Shown here in pieces: positions 1 to 9,402 of a DNA stretch of 48,834 bases. The stretch lies in NCBI GenBank assembly GCA_913049915.1, contig CAJWZC010000019.1:1-48834 (forward strand), given 5' to 3'. Within the stretch, counting starts at the first letter, position 1, and each line of letters begins with the position of its first letter. Position numbers and translations under genes: made by a program. Below the pieces are notes generated by a model that was not told the origin of the DNA, did not search any database, and saw only the letters and a program-made list of their open reading frames with translations. Origin of the DNA: an uncultured Colwellia sp. Lineage in GTDB: Bacteria > Pseudomonadota > Gammaproteobacteria > Enterobacterales > Alteromonadaceae.

Positions 1-791
1 GTGTATTCAACATCGGCATTCACTGCTATCGCGCGGTTAGCTGGAAGTGTCCAAGGTGTTGTTGTCCAAATAACCATACCAATCTCACCTTCGCCTGTAT
101 GGCCTTCTGGGTGAGAGAACTTATCAGCTACGGTTTCGTCACTAATAACAAATTTCACATCGATAGCAGGTGATTGTTTGTCTTTATATTCAACTTCAGC
201 TTCAGCCAGAGATGAACCACAATCAGTACACCAATGCACAGGTTTAAAACCTTGATGTAAGTGACCATTTTCAGCAATTTTGCCTAATGAACGGATAATA
301 TTAGCTTCTGTGCCAAAATCCATTGTTAAGTACGGCTTCTCCCAATCAGCGAAAATACCTAAACGTTTGAAATCTTCTCGTTGACCATTAACTTGTTTAG
401 CCGCGTATTCACGACATTTTTGACGAAAGTCGCTAGCGCTGATCTTATGACCAGGCTTGCCTACTTTTTTCTCAACCATTAATTCAATCGGTAAACCGTG
501 ACAATCCCAACCAGGGACAAAAGGAGAATTGAAATCAGATAAGTTTTTTGATTTAACAATAATATCTTTTAATATTTTATTAACGGCGTGACCTAAATGA
601 ATATTACCATTGGCATAAGGAGGGCCATCATGAAGAATAAATGACTTTTTACCTTTTTTGGCTTCACGAATTTTACCATAAAGGTCTTTAGCCGCCCAAT
701 CTTTGAGCATGTTAGGTTCACGATTAGCCATATTACCTTTCATAGCGAAAGAAGTGGCTGGCAAGTTCAGGGTCTGTTTGTAATCACTCAT
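1..791 (-). CDS. ileS: Isoleucyl-tRNA synthetase, N-terminal part (partial)
   Basis: This frame runs leftward off the window edge, so only about 263 N-terminal residues are present. The enzyme charges tRNA-Ile with isoleucine in the cytoplasm. The class I signature is visible near residues 58-64 (GNIHLGH, the HIGH motif), preceded by a [12 protein letters not shown] stretch typical of IleRS/ValRS/Leu[11 protein letters not shown] and the [13 protein letters not shown] segment at the start of the editing domain follow, the latter close to the window edge. The ATG at 791 gives [11 protein letters not shown], the usual IleRS N-terminus. It follows ribF on the same strand after 135 bp, matching the murJ-ribF-ileS(-lspA) order of gammaproteobacteria. 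The KMSKS loop and the zinc-binding C-terminus lie outside the window. Confidence 0.97.
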   Translation of the reverse strand, partial: MSDYKQTLNLPATSFAMKGNMANREPNMLKDWAAKDLYGKIREAKKGKKSFILHDGPPYANGNIHLGHAVNKILKDIIVKSKNLSDFNSPFVPGWDCHGLPIELMVEKKVGKPGHKISASDFRQKCREYAAKQVNGQREDFKRLGIFADWEKPYLTMDFGTEANIIRSLGKIAENGHLHQGFKPVHWCTDCGSSLAEAEVEYKDKQSPAIDVKFVISDETVADKFSHPEGHTGEGEIGMVIWTTTPWTLPANRAIAVNADVEY

Positions 792-926
792 TTAAATCAT
801 TATCCGTTTATGTTGGCTGATAACCTTAACGAAACGTTATAAGTATCAACCAGGTTTATAACTGTTAACTTATGTTAAATTGAATATATTATTTTTAATT
901 TTTATAAATAAAGTGCAAGTATAACC

Positions 927-1847
927 TTAGGCAAATACCTGTTTAGCTTGTTCACAATCTTGATAAATTTGCGCGGTAAGCGCTTCAAGGCTGGTAAACT
1001 TTATTACTGGGCGTAGTTTTTTCTTAACTATCACCTCAATACATTGTCCATACAGGTTTTCATCAAAATCAAAAATATGTACTTCTAGCTGTTGTCTAAT
1101 ACCATTAATGGTCGGTCTAGCACCAATATTTGCAACACCTTTAAATTCACCACTATTGGTTTGTACCAACACAGCAAAAACACCACTTAGCGGTGAAACT
1201 CGTCTTTTAAGTAAAACATTAGCGGTTGGAAAGCCTAATTGTCGTCCGCGCTTGTCTCCGTGAAATACCCGACCAATAATCGAATATTCTCTACCTAACA
1301 TTTGTTTAACAGAGACTAAATCGTCTTGTTCTAATGCTTGACGAATAGCTGTTGAACTAATTCGGCAATCGGCCATTTTGTAACTAGTGGTATCTGAAAC
1401 GTCGAAGCCATACTTTTCTCCAGCCTGACATAACATAGAAAAGTTACCTGTACGATTCTTACCAAAATGAAAGTCATCACCGACAATAAGATGCTTTATT
1501 CCTAATTTTTTAACTAATAAATTTTCTATAAAATGCTGCGCACTTTGATTGGCAAATTTAACAGTAAAATTTACAAAGATAAGTCGTTGTACGCCAAGTT
1601 TCGCTAATAAATTGTATTTATCACGTAATCTGCATAACCGAGCAGGTGCAGTTTCTGGTGAAAAAAGCTCTTGTGGTTGTGGTTCAAAAACCAATACTGC
1701 AGCCACACAATTTAATGTTTTGGCTTTATTTACTAAAGCTTTAATCACTTTTTGATGCCCTAAGTGCACACCATCAAAATTACCAATAGTTAATACACAA
1801 CCATGATCTTGTAATCGAATATTATGTACACCACGAACTAACTGCAT
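927..1847 (-). CDS. ribF: Bifunctional riboflavin kinase / FAD synthetase
   Basis: The 306-residue protein makes FMN from riboflavin and ATP, and then FAD from FMN and ATP. The N-terminal nucleotidyltransferase domain carries the HxGH-type motif in IGNFDGVHLGH (residues 21-31) and a later ISSTAIRQAL segment typical of FAD synthetases. The C-terminal riboflavin kinase domain starts near residue 190, with GRVFHGDKRGRQLGFPTANV containing the conserved PTAN motif. Length is normal for the family (about 305-315). The start is an ATG. It sits between murJ and ileS on the same strand, a conserved arrangement. Confidence 0.97.
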   Translation of the reverse strand: MQLVRGVHNIRLQDHGCVLTIGNFDGVHLGHQKVIKALVNKAKTLNCVAAVLVFEPQPQELFSPETAPARLCRLRDKYNLLAKLGVQRLIFVNFTVKFANQSAQHFIENLLVKKLGIKHLIVGDDFHFGKNRTGNFSMLCQAGEKYGFDVSDTTSYKMADCRISSTAIRQALEQDDLVSVKQMLGREYSIIGRVFHGDKRGRQLGFPTANVLLKRRVSPLSGVFAVLVQTNSGEFKGVANIGARPTINGIRQQLEVHIFDFDENLYGQCIEVIVKKKLRPVIKFTSLEALTAQIYQDCEQAKQVFA

Positions 1848-1992
1848 TAGCTATTATTCTACCTTTGACTATCACGCTAAATGACTCAGATAAGCCACCG
1901 ACGAATCTCAAATTTGACATTCGTTTAAAATAAATCGACAAATTATATAACAGCGCGCGCTAATAATCAGTAGCTCAAACACTTTTTTACGC

Positions 1993-3594
1993 TTATTTTA
2001 CCTCTTTTAACACTTTAAAATCATTAAAACGTATGCCTAACAAAATAATCATCACCAGATAGCTAGCAATACCAGAAACAATACATAGCGTTAGTTGTTG
2101 TACTTGTTCAAAGAATTTCATCGCTAACCAAACATCAAAATCACTGGATAATTGATAAACAACCAATGCCATAACACCAGCACTTAGCATTAATTTACCA
2201 ATAAAAATAAGCGTTGCGATTGATAGTTCATAAACACCTTGTAGTTTTAGTCCTCGATATAACAACCAAGCATTAAGGGTTGCCGATAACGTAGTTGCTA
2301 AGGCAAGACCGACATAACCTATAAAAGGCGCCAGTATTAAGTTAAATATCATATTGGCAACCATTGCAATAATACCTATTTTAACTGGTGTTTTTGTATC
2401 TTGACGTGCGTAATAACCTGGCGCTAGTATTTTAATGAGCATAAAACTTAACAAGCCTGACAGATAAGCAAATAGTGCCATAGAGACTTGTATTACCGTT
2501 TGTTGGTCAAACTCTCCCCGCATGAATAGCACCATAATAATAGGTTGCGCTAGTACCATTAATCCTGCTAAAGCTGGCCAGCCAAAAAGACTAATAACCC
2601 GAATCCCCCAATCTAAGGTAGCACTAAACTCAGCAGGGTTATTTTTACTGTGCAACTTTGCCAAACTCGGCAGTACCACAGTAGCAATACCAATACCAAA
2701 CAAACCCAGAGGAAATTCGAGTAACCTATCAGCAAAATACAGCCAACTAATCGAACCCGTAATTAAAAAACTGGCAATCACAGTATCAAGCAGTAGATTA
2801 ATTTGTGTTACTGAAACACCAAATAGTGCCGGCACAATCAGTTTTCGAATTTTAGTAACTCCTTTACTATGCCAAGCCCATCTAGGCTTTACCAACATAC
2901 CTGCTCGGTACATAAAGGGAATTTGGAAGAGAAACTGTATTAATCCACCTAAAAATACCCCCCAAGCCAATGCATGAGCAGGGCTCTCAGTGTAGGGAGC
3001 TCCAAAAATAGCCATAAAGATAATAGCAATATTGAGCAGGACAGGCGTAAAAGCAGCAACGGCAAATCGTCCCATGGTATTAAGTACTGCACCGGTTAGC
3101 GCAGCAAAACTAATAAACCATAAGTAGGGGAAAGTGATAGATAATAAGTTACTGGCTAAATTAAATTTCTCACCACCTGGCACATCGTTTAACCAATCAA
3201 CAAACCAGCCAGTACCAAAAAGCATGACGATCACTGGTGATGCAATCATACCAATCAAAGTCACAATACTTACAATAACACCTAGCGTACCTGAAACCTG
3301 CGCGATTAATAAGCGGGTTTGCTCGTGATTATTTTTCTTACCATTTATCAGCGCGTCTTGCTCATCTTTAAGTTGAAATTCACTCAATACAGGTACAAAA
3401 GCTTGAGCAAATGCTCCCTCCGCGAATAATCTACGTAAAAAATTAGGAATTTTATTAGCAAGTATAAATACATCCGCCATTGCTCCAGCGCCCATCACAT
3501 TGGCAATAACTACATCGCGTATTAAACCTAACACCCGAGAAAATAATGTCATTACACTAACAATTAACCCTGACTTAATTAACTTTTTACTCAA
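1993..3594 (-). CDS. murJ: Lipid II flippase MurJ (MviN), TTG start
   Basis: This 533-residue polytopic inner-membrane protein of the MOP superfamily flips lipid II for peptidoglycan synthesis. The N-terminus (MSKKLIKSGLIVSVMTLFSR followed by VLGLIRDVVIAN) is the standard MurJ opening. Many hydrophobic segments and conserved basic residues follow, as does a FAEGAFAQAFVPVLSE motif. The start codon is TTG at 3594-3592, with a GGAG ribosome-binding site at complement 3603-3606, 8 nt upstream. No ATG fits the family N-terminus better. murJ lies upstream of ribF and ileS and is divergent from rpsT, as in other gammaproteobacteria. Confidence 0.96.
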   Translation of the reverse strand: MSKKLIKSGLIVSVMTLFSRVLGLIRDVVIANVMGAGAMADVFILANKIPNFLRRLFAEGAFAQAFVPVLSEFQLKDEQDALINGKKNNHEQTRLLIAQVSGTLGVIVSIVTLIGMIASPVIVMLFGTGWFVDWLNDVPGGEKFNLASNLLSITFPYLWFISFAALTGAVLNTMGRFAVAAFTPVLLNIAIIFMAIFGAPYTESPAHALAWGVFLGGLIQFLFQIPFMYRAGMLVKPRWAWHSKGVTKIRKLIVPALFGVSVTQINLLLDTVIASFLITGSISWLYFADRLLEFPLGLFGIGIATVVLPSLAKLHSKNNPAEFSATLDWGIRVISLFGWPALAGLMVLAQPIIMVLFMRGEFDQQTVIQVSMALFAYLSGLLSFMLIKILAPGYYARQDTKTPVKIGIIAMVANMIFNLILAPFIGYVGLALATTLSATLNAWLLYRGLKLQGVYELSIATLIFIGKLMLSAGVMALVVYQLSSDFDVWLAMKFFEQVQQLTLCIVSGIASYLVMIILLGIRFNDFKVLKEVK

Positions 3595-3918
3595 AAAAAC
3601 ATCTCCAAACCAAGTTTTTTTTGGTTGTTTTTTAACCTGGTATCAATACAAAAGTAACGTATAAATAAGACAAAAATAAATAATGTGTATTATGTGATGA
3701 TTTTAGCTATTTAAACAATGTATACTTATTGTTGTTCACAACATGTTTAGTTCTATCTGCTAAGTTTTTAGCCAGAAACAACAACCATATTCTTTTTAAT
3801 TGCTTTCTTATCGCTAAGATTACAATTAAACAATTAAAACATTTGACAATCAGCTAAAAAAAAGGCATATTTCGTCGCCTTAAATTTAAGCTTATAATCA
3901 ATCTTTTAGGAGACCACC
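3595..3918. other. Divergent murJ / rpsT intergenic region
   Basis: This 324-bp A/T-rich stretch lies between two divergent genes. It carries the murJ ribosome-binding site near its left end, a likely rpsT promoter near 3843-3871 and the rpsT ribosome-binding site at 3908-3912. No open frame or stable RNA was recognised in the middle part. Confidence 0.6.
3843..3871 (+). promoter_or_regulatory. Candidate sigma-70 promoter of rpsT
   Basis: There is a perfect -35 hexamer TTGACA (3843-3848). A 17-nt spacer leads to CATATT (3866-3871), which matches 4 of 6 positions of the -10 consensus. It would give a leader of about 40 nt before the TTG start. A second -10-like TATAAT at 3893-3898 has only a weak -35 and would leave a very short leader. 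Confidence 0.45.
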
Positions 3919-4179
3919 TTGGCTAACTCAAAGCAAGCTAAGAAGCGCGCAGTACAATCTGAAAAGCGCCGTCAACATAACGCAAGTCGTCGTTCAATGA
4001 TGCGTACTTTACTTAAAAAAGTACTAGCAGCAATTGAAGCTGGTGACAAAGAAGTAGCAACAAAAGAATTCGTTGCTGCTACACCAATTTTAGACCGTTA
4101 CGCAAGTAAAGGTCTTATTCATAAAAATAAAGCAGCTCGTAGTAAGAGCCGTTTAAATGCAGCGATAAAAGCACTTTAA
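3919..4179 (+). CDS. rpsT: 30S ribosomal protein S20 (TTG start)
   Basis: The 86-residue, very basic protein begins [20 protein letters not shown], the S20 signature, and ends [18 protein letters not shown]20 binds 16S rRNA early in small-subunit assembly. The start is TTG (3919-3921) with an AGGAG ribosome-binding site at 3908-3912, 6 nt upstream. A UUG start is also found in E. coli rpsT, where poor initiation takes part in autoregulation by S20, so this start is probably functional rather than an artefact. The gene is monocistronic and followed by an intrinsic terminator. Confidence 0.98.
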   Translation: MANSKQAKKRAVQSEKRRQHNASRRSMMRTLLKKVLAAIEAGDKEVATKEFVAATPILDRYASKGLIHKNKAARSKSRLNAAIKAL

Positions 4180-4214
4180 TTTTTGCTTCCACTGTATTAT
4201 TTTATGAAATGCTC

Positions 4215-4270
4215 TTTGTATAGTTAATTTATACAAATCATTTAAAAACCGACTTATGTCGGTTTTTTTA
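4215..4270 (+). terminator. rpsT terminator, preceded by a second hairpin
   Basis: A 10-bp stem (4244-4253 with 4258-4267, loop TTAT) runs into a T tract, forming a classical intrinsic terminator. Just upstream is another perfect 8-bp hairpin (TTTGTATA 4215-4222 with TATACAAA 4230-4237). Both lie downstream of the rpsT stop codon. Confidence 0.85.
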
Positions 4271-4641
4271 TATCTGAAATTCACTGTTTATGTCTATTAA
4301 AGTATTTCTCTTAGATTAAGTAGTCCATTTTACAGTCGATATGGCATAAAAGCCCCTTTCACTATTGAACTCACCTCCTTTTTTGTTACTCTTTATATCC
4401 ATTACTAATCAAGATACATATTTGAGAGTACTGGAGCTATTTCAATCACAGCAACGATGAAATGACGTTGCTCAAGCGATTCTTCGATGGGTTTAAGATG
4501 ACTTTATGCCGTGTTAAATAATCAAACCCTAGGATGACTATGCTTAAATTATTCGTCTTGTCTAAAGTAATTTTAATACCTAATAAATTTCTTTACTTTG
4601 AATGGTAACAAATATAGACAACTTATTTATAGGGAGCACCT
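4271..4641. other. Intergenic region upstream of the broken M49 gene
   Basis: About 370 bp lie between the rpsT terminator and the degraded peptidase gene. No open frame with a plausible start, no stable RNA and no clear promoter was recognised. It probably includes the old promoter of the pseudogene. Confidence 0.4.
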
Positions 4642-6351
4642 ATGAAAGCACTAAAACTAACAAAAATAGCCGTCGTAGTATTACTAACCAGTGCTACTTT
4701 AACTGCATTAAAAGTGCTGAAGAAGAAAACAGTAATCAAAACACTACTAACAAGCTACAAGGTAATATTAAAACCAGCCAACCTGAATTAATTAAAGGTT
4801 TTGAACGTCGTTTAAATATATACAAAGAAGTAACCCTTGCGGCTGATCTAAGTCACTTATCTACTAATCAAAAGAAAAGGTTAGCCTTACTTATTGATAC
4901 CTCTAAAATAATAGATGACTTCTTTTGGCAGCAAGCTTATACACAAAATAAAAAAGTTTTCTAGCGAGTATTGAAGATGAGAAGGTAAGAAATTATGCTG
5001 AAGCTAATTATAGCCCTTGGGATCGCCTAGATGGTGATAAGGTATTTTTAAGTCAAACGACTACAAAAGCAAACGGCGCTGAGTTTTATCCTGCTGATAT
5101 GACTAAAACTGAATTTGAGCAAAGTGAATTTAGCGATAAAATGGGCCTTTATTCTGTTGTTAGACGTGATGATGAAGGCAAATTAATAAGTGTTTCTTAC
5201 TCTGAAATCTATCATGACAAAATAAATCGCGCTGCGGTAATTCTTGATGAAGCTACAAAGTTTGCCGACGATAAAGAATTCTCTAACTATTTAACTATTT
5301 AACTATACTTGCCCAAGCATTACGTAATGATGAATATCAGGCCTCAGATTTCGCGTGGATGGACATGAAAAATAACCCTATCGATGTGGTTATTGGACCG
5401 ATTGAAAACTATGAAGATCAACTTTATGGTTACCGCGCTGCTTTTGAGTCGTATGTTTTAATTAAAGACTTAACATGGAGTGAAAAACTGGCTAAATACG
5501 CACAATTTTCACCTGAGCTACAAAAGGGTTTACCTGTTCCCAAAAAATATAAAGCTGAAGTGCCAGGCTCTGATGCTGACTTAAATGCCTACGATGTTAT
5601 TTATTATGCAGGTCACTCAAATGCTGGTAGTAAAACAATTGCCATTAACTTACCCAATAATGAAGAAGTGCAGCTGAAAAAAGGCACTAGACGCTTACAA
5701 TTGAAAAATACTATGCGTGCCAAGTTTGATGCCATCATGTTACCTATCGCTGATACGCTTATCGCCCCTGAACAGCGTAAAAACGTAACCTTTACTGGTT
5801 TCTTTGCAAATACCATGTTTTATGAAGTTGCGCATGACATAGGCATTAAAAACACCCTTAACGGCTAAGGTCCAGTTCGCCAAGCATTAAAAGAGCATGC
5901 ATCTGCATTAGAAGAAGGCAAAGCTGACATTCTTGGTTTATATATGATTCGCCAACTACTTGATAAAGGTGTGATCACAGATGAGATATTAGCAAATTAT
6001 TACACGACTTTTATGGCTGGGATTTTCCGTTCAATTCGTTTTGGCGTAAATTCAGCACACGGTAAAGCCAACATGGTTCGTTTTAATTACTTCCAAGAAA
6101 ACGGTGCATTCACTCGTAATGAACAAGGTTTATATAGTATTAATATTGATAAGATGACCGCTGCAATAGACTCGTTATCTAAACTGATCTTAACCTTACA
6201 AGGTAATGGTGACTATCAAGGTGTTGATAGCTTAGTGAAAGAGAGTGACGTTATTGGTGAAACACTAGCCGCCGATTTAGCTCGCTTAGAAGCCGCTAGT
6301 ATGCCTGTAGACATCGTCTTCAAACAAGGTAAAAAAGTATTAGGTCTTTAA
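4642..6351 (+). pseudogene. Family M49 (dipeptidyl-peptidase III-like) metallopeptidase lipoprotein, multiply disrupted
   Basis: Pieces of one protein of about 570 codons can be read across three frames. A lipoprotein-type signal (MKALKLTKIAVVV...) starts at 4642. The frame is lost near 4710, at the expected lipobox, where a 1- or 4-nt loss would remove the Cys codon. It shifts again in an A/T run near 4947-4960 and once more at 5285-5300, where an 8-bp tandem duplication adds two bases to the frame. A TAA (5866-5868) then interrupts the frame, which continues unchanged to 6351. The C-terminal half resembles the M49 group: FFANTMFYEVAHDIG, then ALEEGKADILGLYM. In intact relatives the motif is HExxH; here the first His is Tyr (codon 5821-5823), so the zinc site is also lost. 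The ALEEGKAD glutamate segment survives. A strong terminator remains at 6384-6423. Confidence 0.88.
5285..5300 (+). repeat. 8-bp tandem duplication breaking the M49 gene
   Basis: AACTATTT occurs at 5285-5292 and again at 5293-5300, followed by a partial third copy (AACTA). Removing one unit restores a continuous reading ...NYLTI-LAQALRNDEYQ..., joining the frame that ends at 5302 to the one that contains 5359-5868. It looks like a replication-slippage mutation. Confidence 0.85.
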
Positions 6352-6383
6352 GGCTCTAAACAATGTAGCGAAATTAGCTCCAG

Positions 6384-6423
6384 AAAAAGGCGCTTATCGA
6401 ATGATTCGATAAGCGCCTTTTTA
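6384..6423 (+). terminator. Intrinsic terminator after the M49 pseudogene
   Basis: A perfect 18-bp inverted repeat (6384-6401 with 6405-6422, 3-nt loop TGA) begins with A5 and ends with T5, so it can act on both strands. It lies 33 nt after the pseudogene stop and is also downstream of the convergent acyl-CoA dehydrogenase gene. Confidence 0.85.
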
Positions 6424-6509
6424 ATAACTTAGCAACAGGTATATTAGCAAAGAGAAGTTAGTTATTAGCTATTAACTATTAACTAAGGCTAACGCCTTCA
6501 AAAAACAAC

Positions 6510-8306
6510 CTAGAAAGAAAAGTCATCTGCATCAAGTGCCATCATGGATTCACCACCATTTTCAACACAAGCGGCATGACCTTTGGCGCGTGGTAAAATA
6601 CGTTGAAAATAGAAACGAGCTGTTTTAATTTTGGCTTGATAAAAAGCGTCTTCATCACTGCCTTCTAAAAGCTTATCTTGTGCAACCTTCGCCATTTTCG
6701 CCCAAAAGTACGCTAGCGTTAAATAACCTGAGTACATCAAGTAATCAACGGAAGCTGCACCAATTTCGTCTGGATTTTGCATTGCCTTTTCGCCGACTTT
6801 CTCAGTCATTTTTTGCCAATCGCCACCAAAGCTCATAATAGGTTGAATAAACTCTTGCATAGCATCGTCTTCAGCATTCTCTAAGCAGAATTTAGTTACT
6901 TCACTACCAAACGCTTTAAGAATTTTTCCTTTAGAGCCTAATATTTTTCTAGCCAATAAATCTAAGGCTTGAATACCGGTAGTCCCTTCATATATACAAC
7001 TAATTTTAGTATCACGCATTAGCTGCTCCATGCCCCACTCTTTAATAAAGCCATGACCACCAAGCACTTGTACGCCATGACTAGTACACTCTAAGCCTAA
7101 TTCAGTAAGGAAAGCTTTAGCAATCGGTGTTAATAAAGCAAGTTTTGCTTCCGCCACTGCTTTTTCATCTTCACAGGTACTAGCATGACCGATATCTACC
7201 AATTGAGCTAGATATGCAATCATTGCTCGTCCACCTTCAGCAATAGACTTTTGTGTTAATAACATACGACGAACATCGGGATGAACAATGATTGCATCTG
7301 CTGGGCCATCAGGATTTTTAATACCTGATAAAGAACGCATTTGTAATCTGTCCTTTGCATAAGCTAACGCACCTTGAAAGGATGCTTCAGCTGCAGCAAC
7401 GCCTTCAGTGGCGACACCTAAACGAGCAGCATTCATAAAAGTAAACATACAATTTAGGCCACGATTTACTTCGCCAATTAAATAACCTTTGGCGCCATCA
7501 AAGTTGATTACACAAGTTGCATTCGCGTTAATCCCCATCTTGTGTTCAATAGATCCACAAGAAACAGCATTACGATCGCTCTTATCCCCCTCGTCAGTTA
7601 CGTTAAATTTAGGAACGATAAACAGGGATATACCTTTACTACCTTCAGGAGAGCCTGGAATTCTTGCAATAACGATATGAACAATATTATCTGACAAATC
7701 ATGATCACCGGCAGAGATAAAAATTTTAGTCCCAGTTAACGAGTAACTACCATCATCTTTTAACTCAGCTTTGGTGCGCAACATACCTAAATCAGTACCA
7801 CAATGAGGTTCAGTTAAACACATAGTACCTGTCCAAGAACCTTCAACTAACTTGGGCATAAACTGACTTTTTTGCTGTTCACTACCGTGTGCTTCAATAG
7901 TTGCTAATGCGCCATGGCTCAAACCTGGGTACATAGAAAAACTATGATTAGCACTAGAGAAAAGTTCATTAATTGCAGTATTTAATGAGTGTGGTAAACC
8001 TTGACCACCAAAATTTTCATCTTGCGCTAGTGTTGGCCAACCACCTTCAACGTATTGTTGATAAGCTTCTTTAAAGCCGTCAGGTGTAGTTACTTCGCCA
8101 TTGGTCCAAGTACAACCTTGCACATCACCACTTTGATTGATCGGGGCAATAACTTGCTCAGTAAATTTTGCCGCTTCGCTAATAATGGCATCAACCATAT
8201 CTATACTTGCATCTTCATAACCTAATTTTTGATAATGATTATCACAATTAAGTAACTCTTGCATAACAAACTTAATGTCTCTGATCGGGGCTTTATACTC
8301 TGGCAT
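6510..8306 (-). CDS. Acyl-CoA dehydrogenase, long DmdC-like subfamily
   Basis: The 598-residue FAD enzyme should oxidise an acyl-CoA thioester to the 2-enoyl-CoA. Dehydrogenase features include MCLTEPHCGTDLG (middle domain), RLGVATEGVAAAEASF, and CIYEGTTGIQALDLLARK with the Glu at the catalytic-base position. A C-terminal extension of about 130 residues is typical of the 590-600-residue subfamily, which is often labelled 3-methylmercaptopropionyl-CoA dehydrogenase (DmdC) or plain acyl-CoA dehydrogenase. Substrate cannot be told from sequence; DMSP-derived methylmercaptopropionate is possible for a marine bacterium but is inference. The frame is open to a TTG at 8318, but the ATG at 8306 has GGAG at complement 8313-8316 and gives MPEYKAPIRDI, so it is preferred. 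It appears monocistronic. Confidence 0.9.
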   Translation of the reverse strand: MPEYKAPIRDIKFVMQELLNCDNHYQKLGYEDASIDMVDAIISEAAKFTEQVIAPINQSGDVQGCTWTNGEVTTPDGFKEAYQQYVEGGWPTLAQDENFGGQGLPHSLNTAINELFSSANHSFSMYPGLSHGALATIEAHGSEQQKSQFMPKLVEGSWTGTMCLTEPHCGTDLGMLRTKAELKDDGSYSLTGTKIFISAGDHDLSDNIVHIVIARIPGSPEGSKGISLFIVPKFNVTDEGDKSDRNAVSCGSIEHKMGINANATCVINFDGAKGYLIGEVNRGLNCMFTFMNAARLGVATEGVAAAEASFQGALAYAKDRLQMRSLSGIKNPDGPADAIIVHPDVRRMLLTQKSIAEGGRAMIAYLAQLVDIGHASTCEDEKAVAEAKLALLTPIAKAFLTELGLECTSHGVQVLGGHGFIKEWGMEQLMRDTKISCIYEGTTGIQALDLLARKILGSKGKILKAFGSEVTKFCLENAEDDAMQEFIQPIMSFGGDWQKMTEKVGEKAMQNPDEIGAASVDYLMYSGYLTLAYFWAKMAKVAQDKLLEGSDEDAFYQAKIKTARFYFQRILPRAKGHAACVENGGESMMALDADDFSF

Positions 8307-8690
8307 GACTTTCTCCAATGGTTAACTTTTTGGCTTAACAAAAACCAACTGGTCTGAGGTCAGACATTTTCAAACAGTTGTTTGATTAAATCATGTTCTT
8401 AACACTTTTTAAATAGCACAACTAAAAAAAAGGAATATATCTCGACCCTTTTGAATTAATAGAGCAGATAAAAGAGCTGATTTATTTTCATATTTTAACT
8501 TATAAGCTATTTTTTATTGATTAATCTATGAATAATTACTATACAAAATATAGGGATTTAATATAGCTTTAAATAACTTTAGTCAAACTGAATAGTTTTA
8601 AGCATAGTCGTTCTGTAGTTTAATTATTTAACGCTGGATAAAATAATTTACAAAACTCTAATTGAAGGATGTTATTTTAGTAAAATTTAT

Positions 8691-8722
8691 AAAAAAGCTT
8701 AGTGACGTTAATCACTAAGCTT
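8691..8722 (-). terminator. Terminator of the DUF3010 gene (minus strand)
   Basis: An 11-bp perfect stem (8695-8705 with 8712-8722, loop CGTTAA) is followed on the minus strand by six T residues (complement of 8691-8696). It lies about 75 nt past the DUF3010 stop codon. Confidence 0.8.
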
Positions 8723-8735
8723 ATATATTTGGGAC

Positions 8736-8782
8736 GTTTAATTGTAAAATTTTTATTTCAAATAATAAGTTTACAATTAAAC
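8736..8782. repeat. 13-bp perfect inverted repeat after DUF3010 gene
   Basis: GTTTAATTGTAAA (8736-8748) is exactly complementary to 8770-8782, with a 21-nt A/T-rich loop. It lies between the DUF3010 stop codon and the terminator at 8691-8722. It could be an RNA 3'-end structure or a protein-binding dyad; nothing in the sequence decides which. Confidence 0.5.
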
Positions 8783-8795
8783 CTATTATGAATTT

Positions 8796-9260
8796 TTAGT
8801 CAACTTCAGTTTCTGAATCAACCCGGTAACTATTATTTTGTGCTTCTAAATAAGCAAAAACAGTCGAAAATGCCTGTTCTTGAAATTGCTTTAAGCCGGT
8901 ATCACGAAAGTCTATATCTATTTGACTCCTCGACAATTCTTTCTTAATAAAAGTGCCTGATAACACTTCAACATCTAATGTATCAATTAATTGAATAGCA
9001 GCTTCAATCTTAAAGCCAATAGGTCCACCAGAAAACTTACCTTTTAAAGCACGACCTTTAATTTGTACATGAGTCACTTGGTAATCTTCCATTAGCTTTG
9101 CAAAAGTGAATTGAAATTTCTTTACTTCTTCAGCATCGCCAGCATTATCAAGGCTAATTTTTTGTACGCGAGTATGAGGAATATCATACAAGTTATTTTC
9201 TTTTGACACGATACAAATAATCGCATCATTACTTTTAATTTCTACGCCACAAGCTCTCAT
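8796..9260 (-). CDS. DUF3010 family protein
   Basis: The 154-residue protein has no signal peptide or membrane segment. The opening MRACGVEIKSNDAIICIVS and the later FAKLMEDYQVTHVQIKGRA, then GPIGFKIEAAIQLI, match my memory of the DUF3010 family of marine gammaproteobacteria, which has no established function. The N-terminus (xxxCGVExKxxxAxI) has the look of an RNase H/actin-like fold strand pair, but this is only a suggestion. The ATG start is followed by a good family N-terminus. The gene is divergent from the SDR gene across about 140 bp and ends at its own terminator, so it is probably expressed alone. Confidence 0.75.
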   Translation of the reverse strand: MRACGVEIKSNDAIICIVSKENNLYDIPHTRVQKISLDNAGDAEEVKKFQFTFAKLMEDYQVTHVQIKGRALKGKFSGGPIGFKIEAAIQLIDTLDVEVLSGTFIKKELSRSQIDIDFRDTGLKQFQEQAFSTVFAYLEAQNNSYRVDSETEVD

Positions 9261-9402
9261 GGAAAAACCTCATTAATCTAATTGTGGATATTATACACGC
9301 AAACTACGTAAAGAAGTAAACGGAACTTTATGGAAGTTAACTAAGCTTAAAGGTATCATTTATAATTCGGTTAATTAAGTCACTAAAAATTGAGTAAATT
9401 TG

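Larger units (their letters stand above)
8307..8795. other. Intergenic region between acyl-CoA dehydrogenase and DUF3010 gene
   Basis: This A/T-rich stretch of about 490 bp should hold the promoter of the leftward acyl-CoA dehydrogenase gene. It also holds a terminator and a second inverted repeat belonging to the leftward DUF3010 gene. No coding frame or stable RNA was recognised. Confidence 0.5.

Noticed and set aside
2522..2977. 151-codon open frame on the plus strand opposite murJ
   Set aside because: It lies wholly antisense to a well-identified gene, has no ribosome-binding site and no recognisable protein features.
6455..6486. TTAGTTATTAGCTATTAACTA-like short repeats, echoed near 18642-18685
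   Set aside because: Simple A/T-rich near-repeats without a constant unit, spacing or flanking structure; no case for an array or attachment site.
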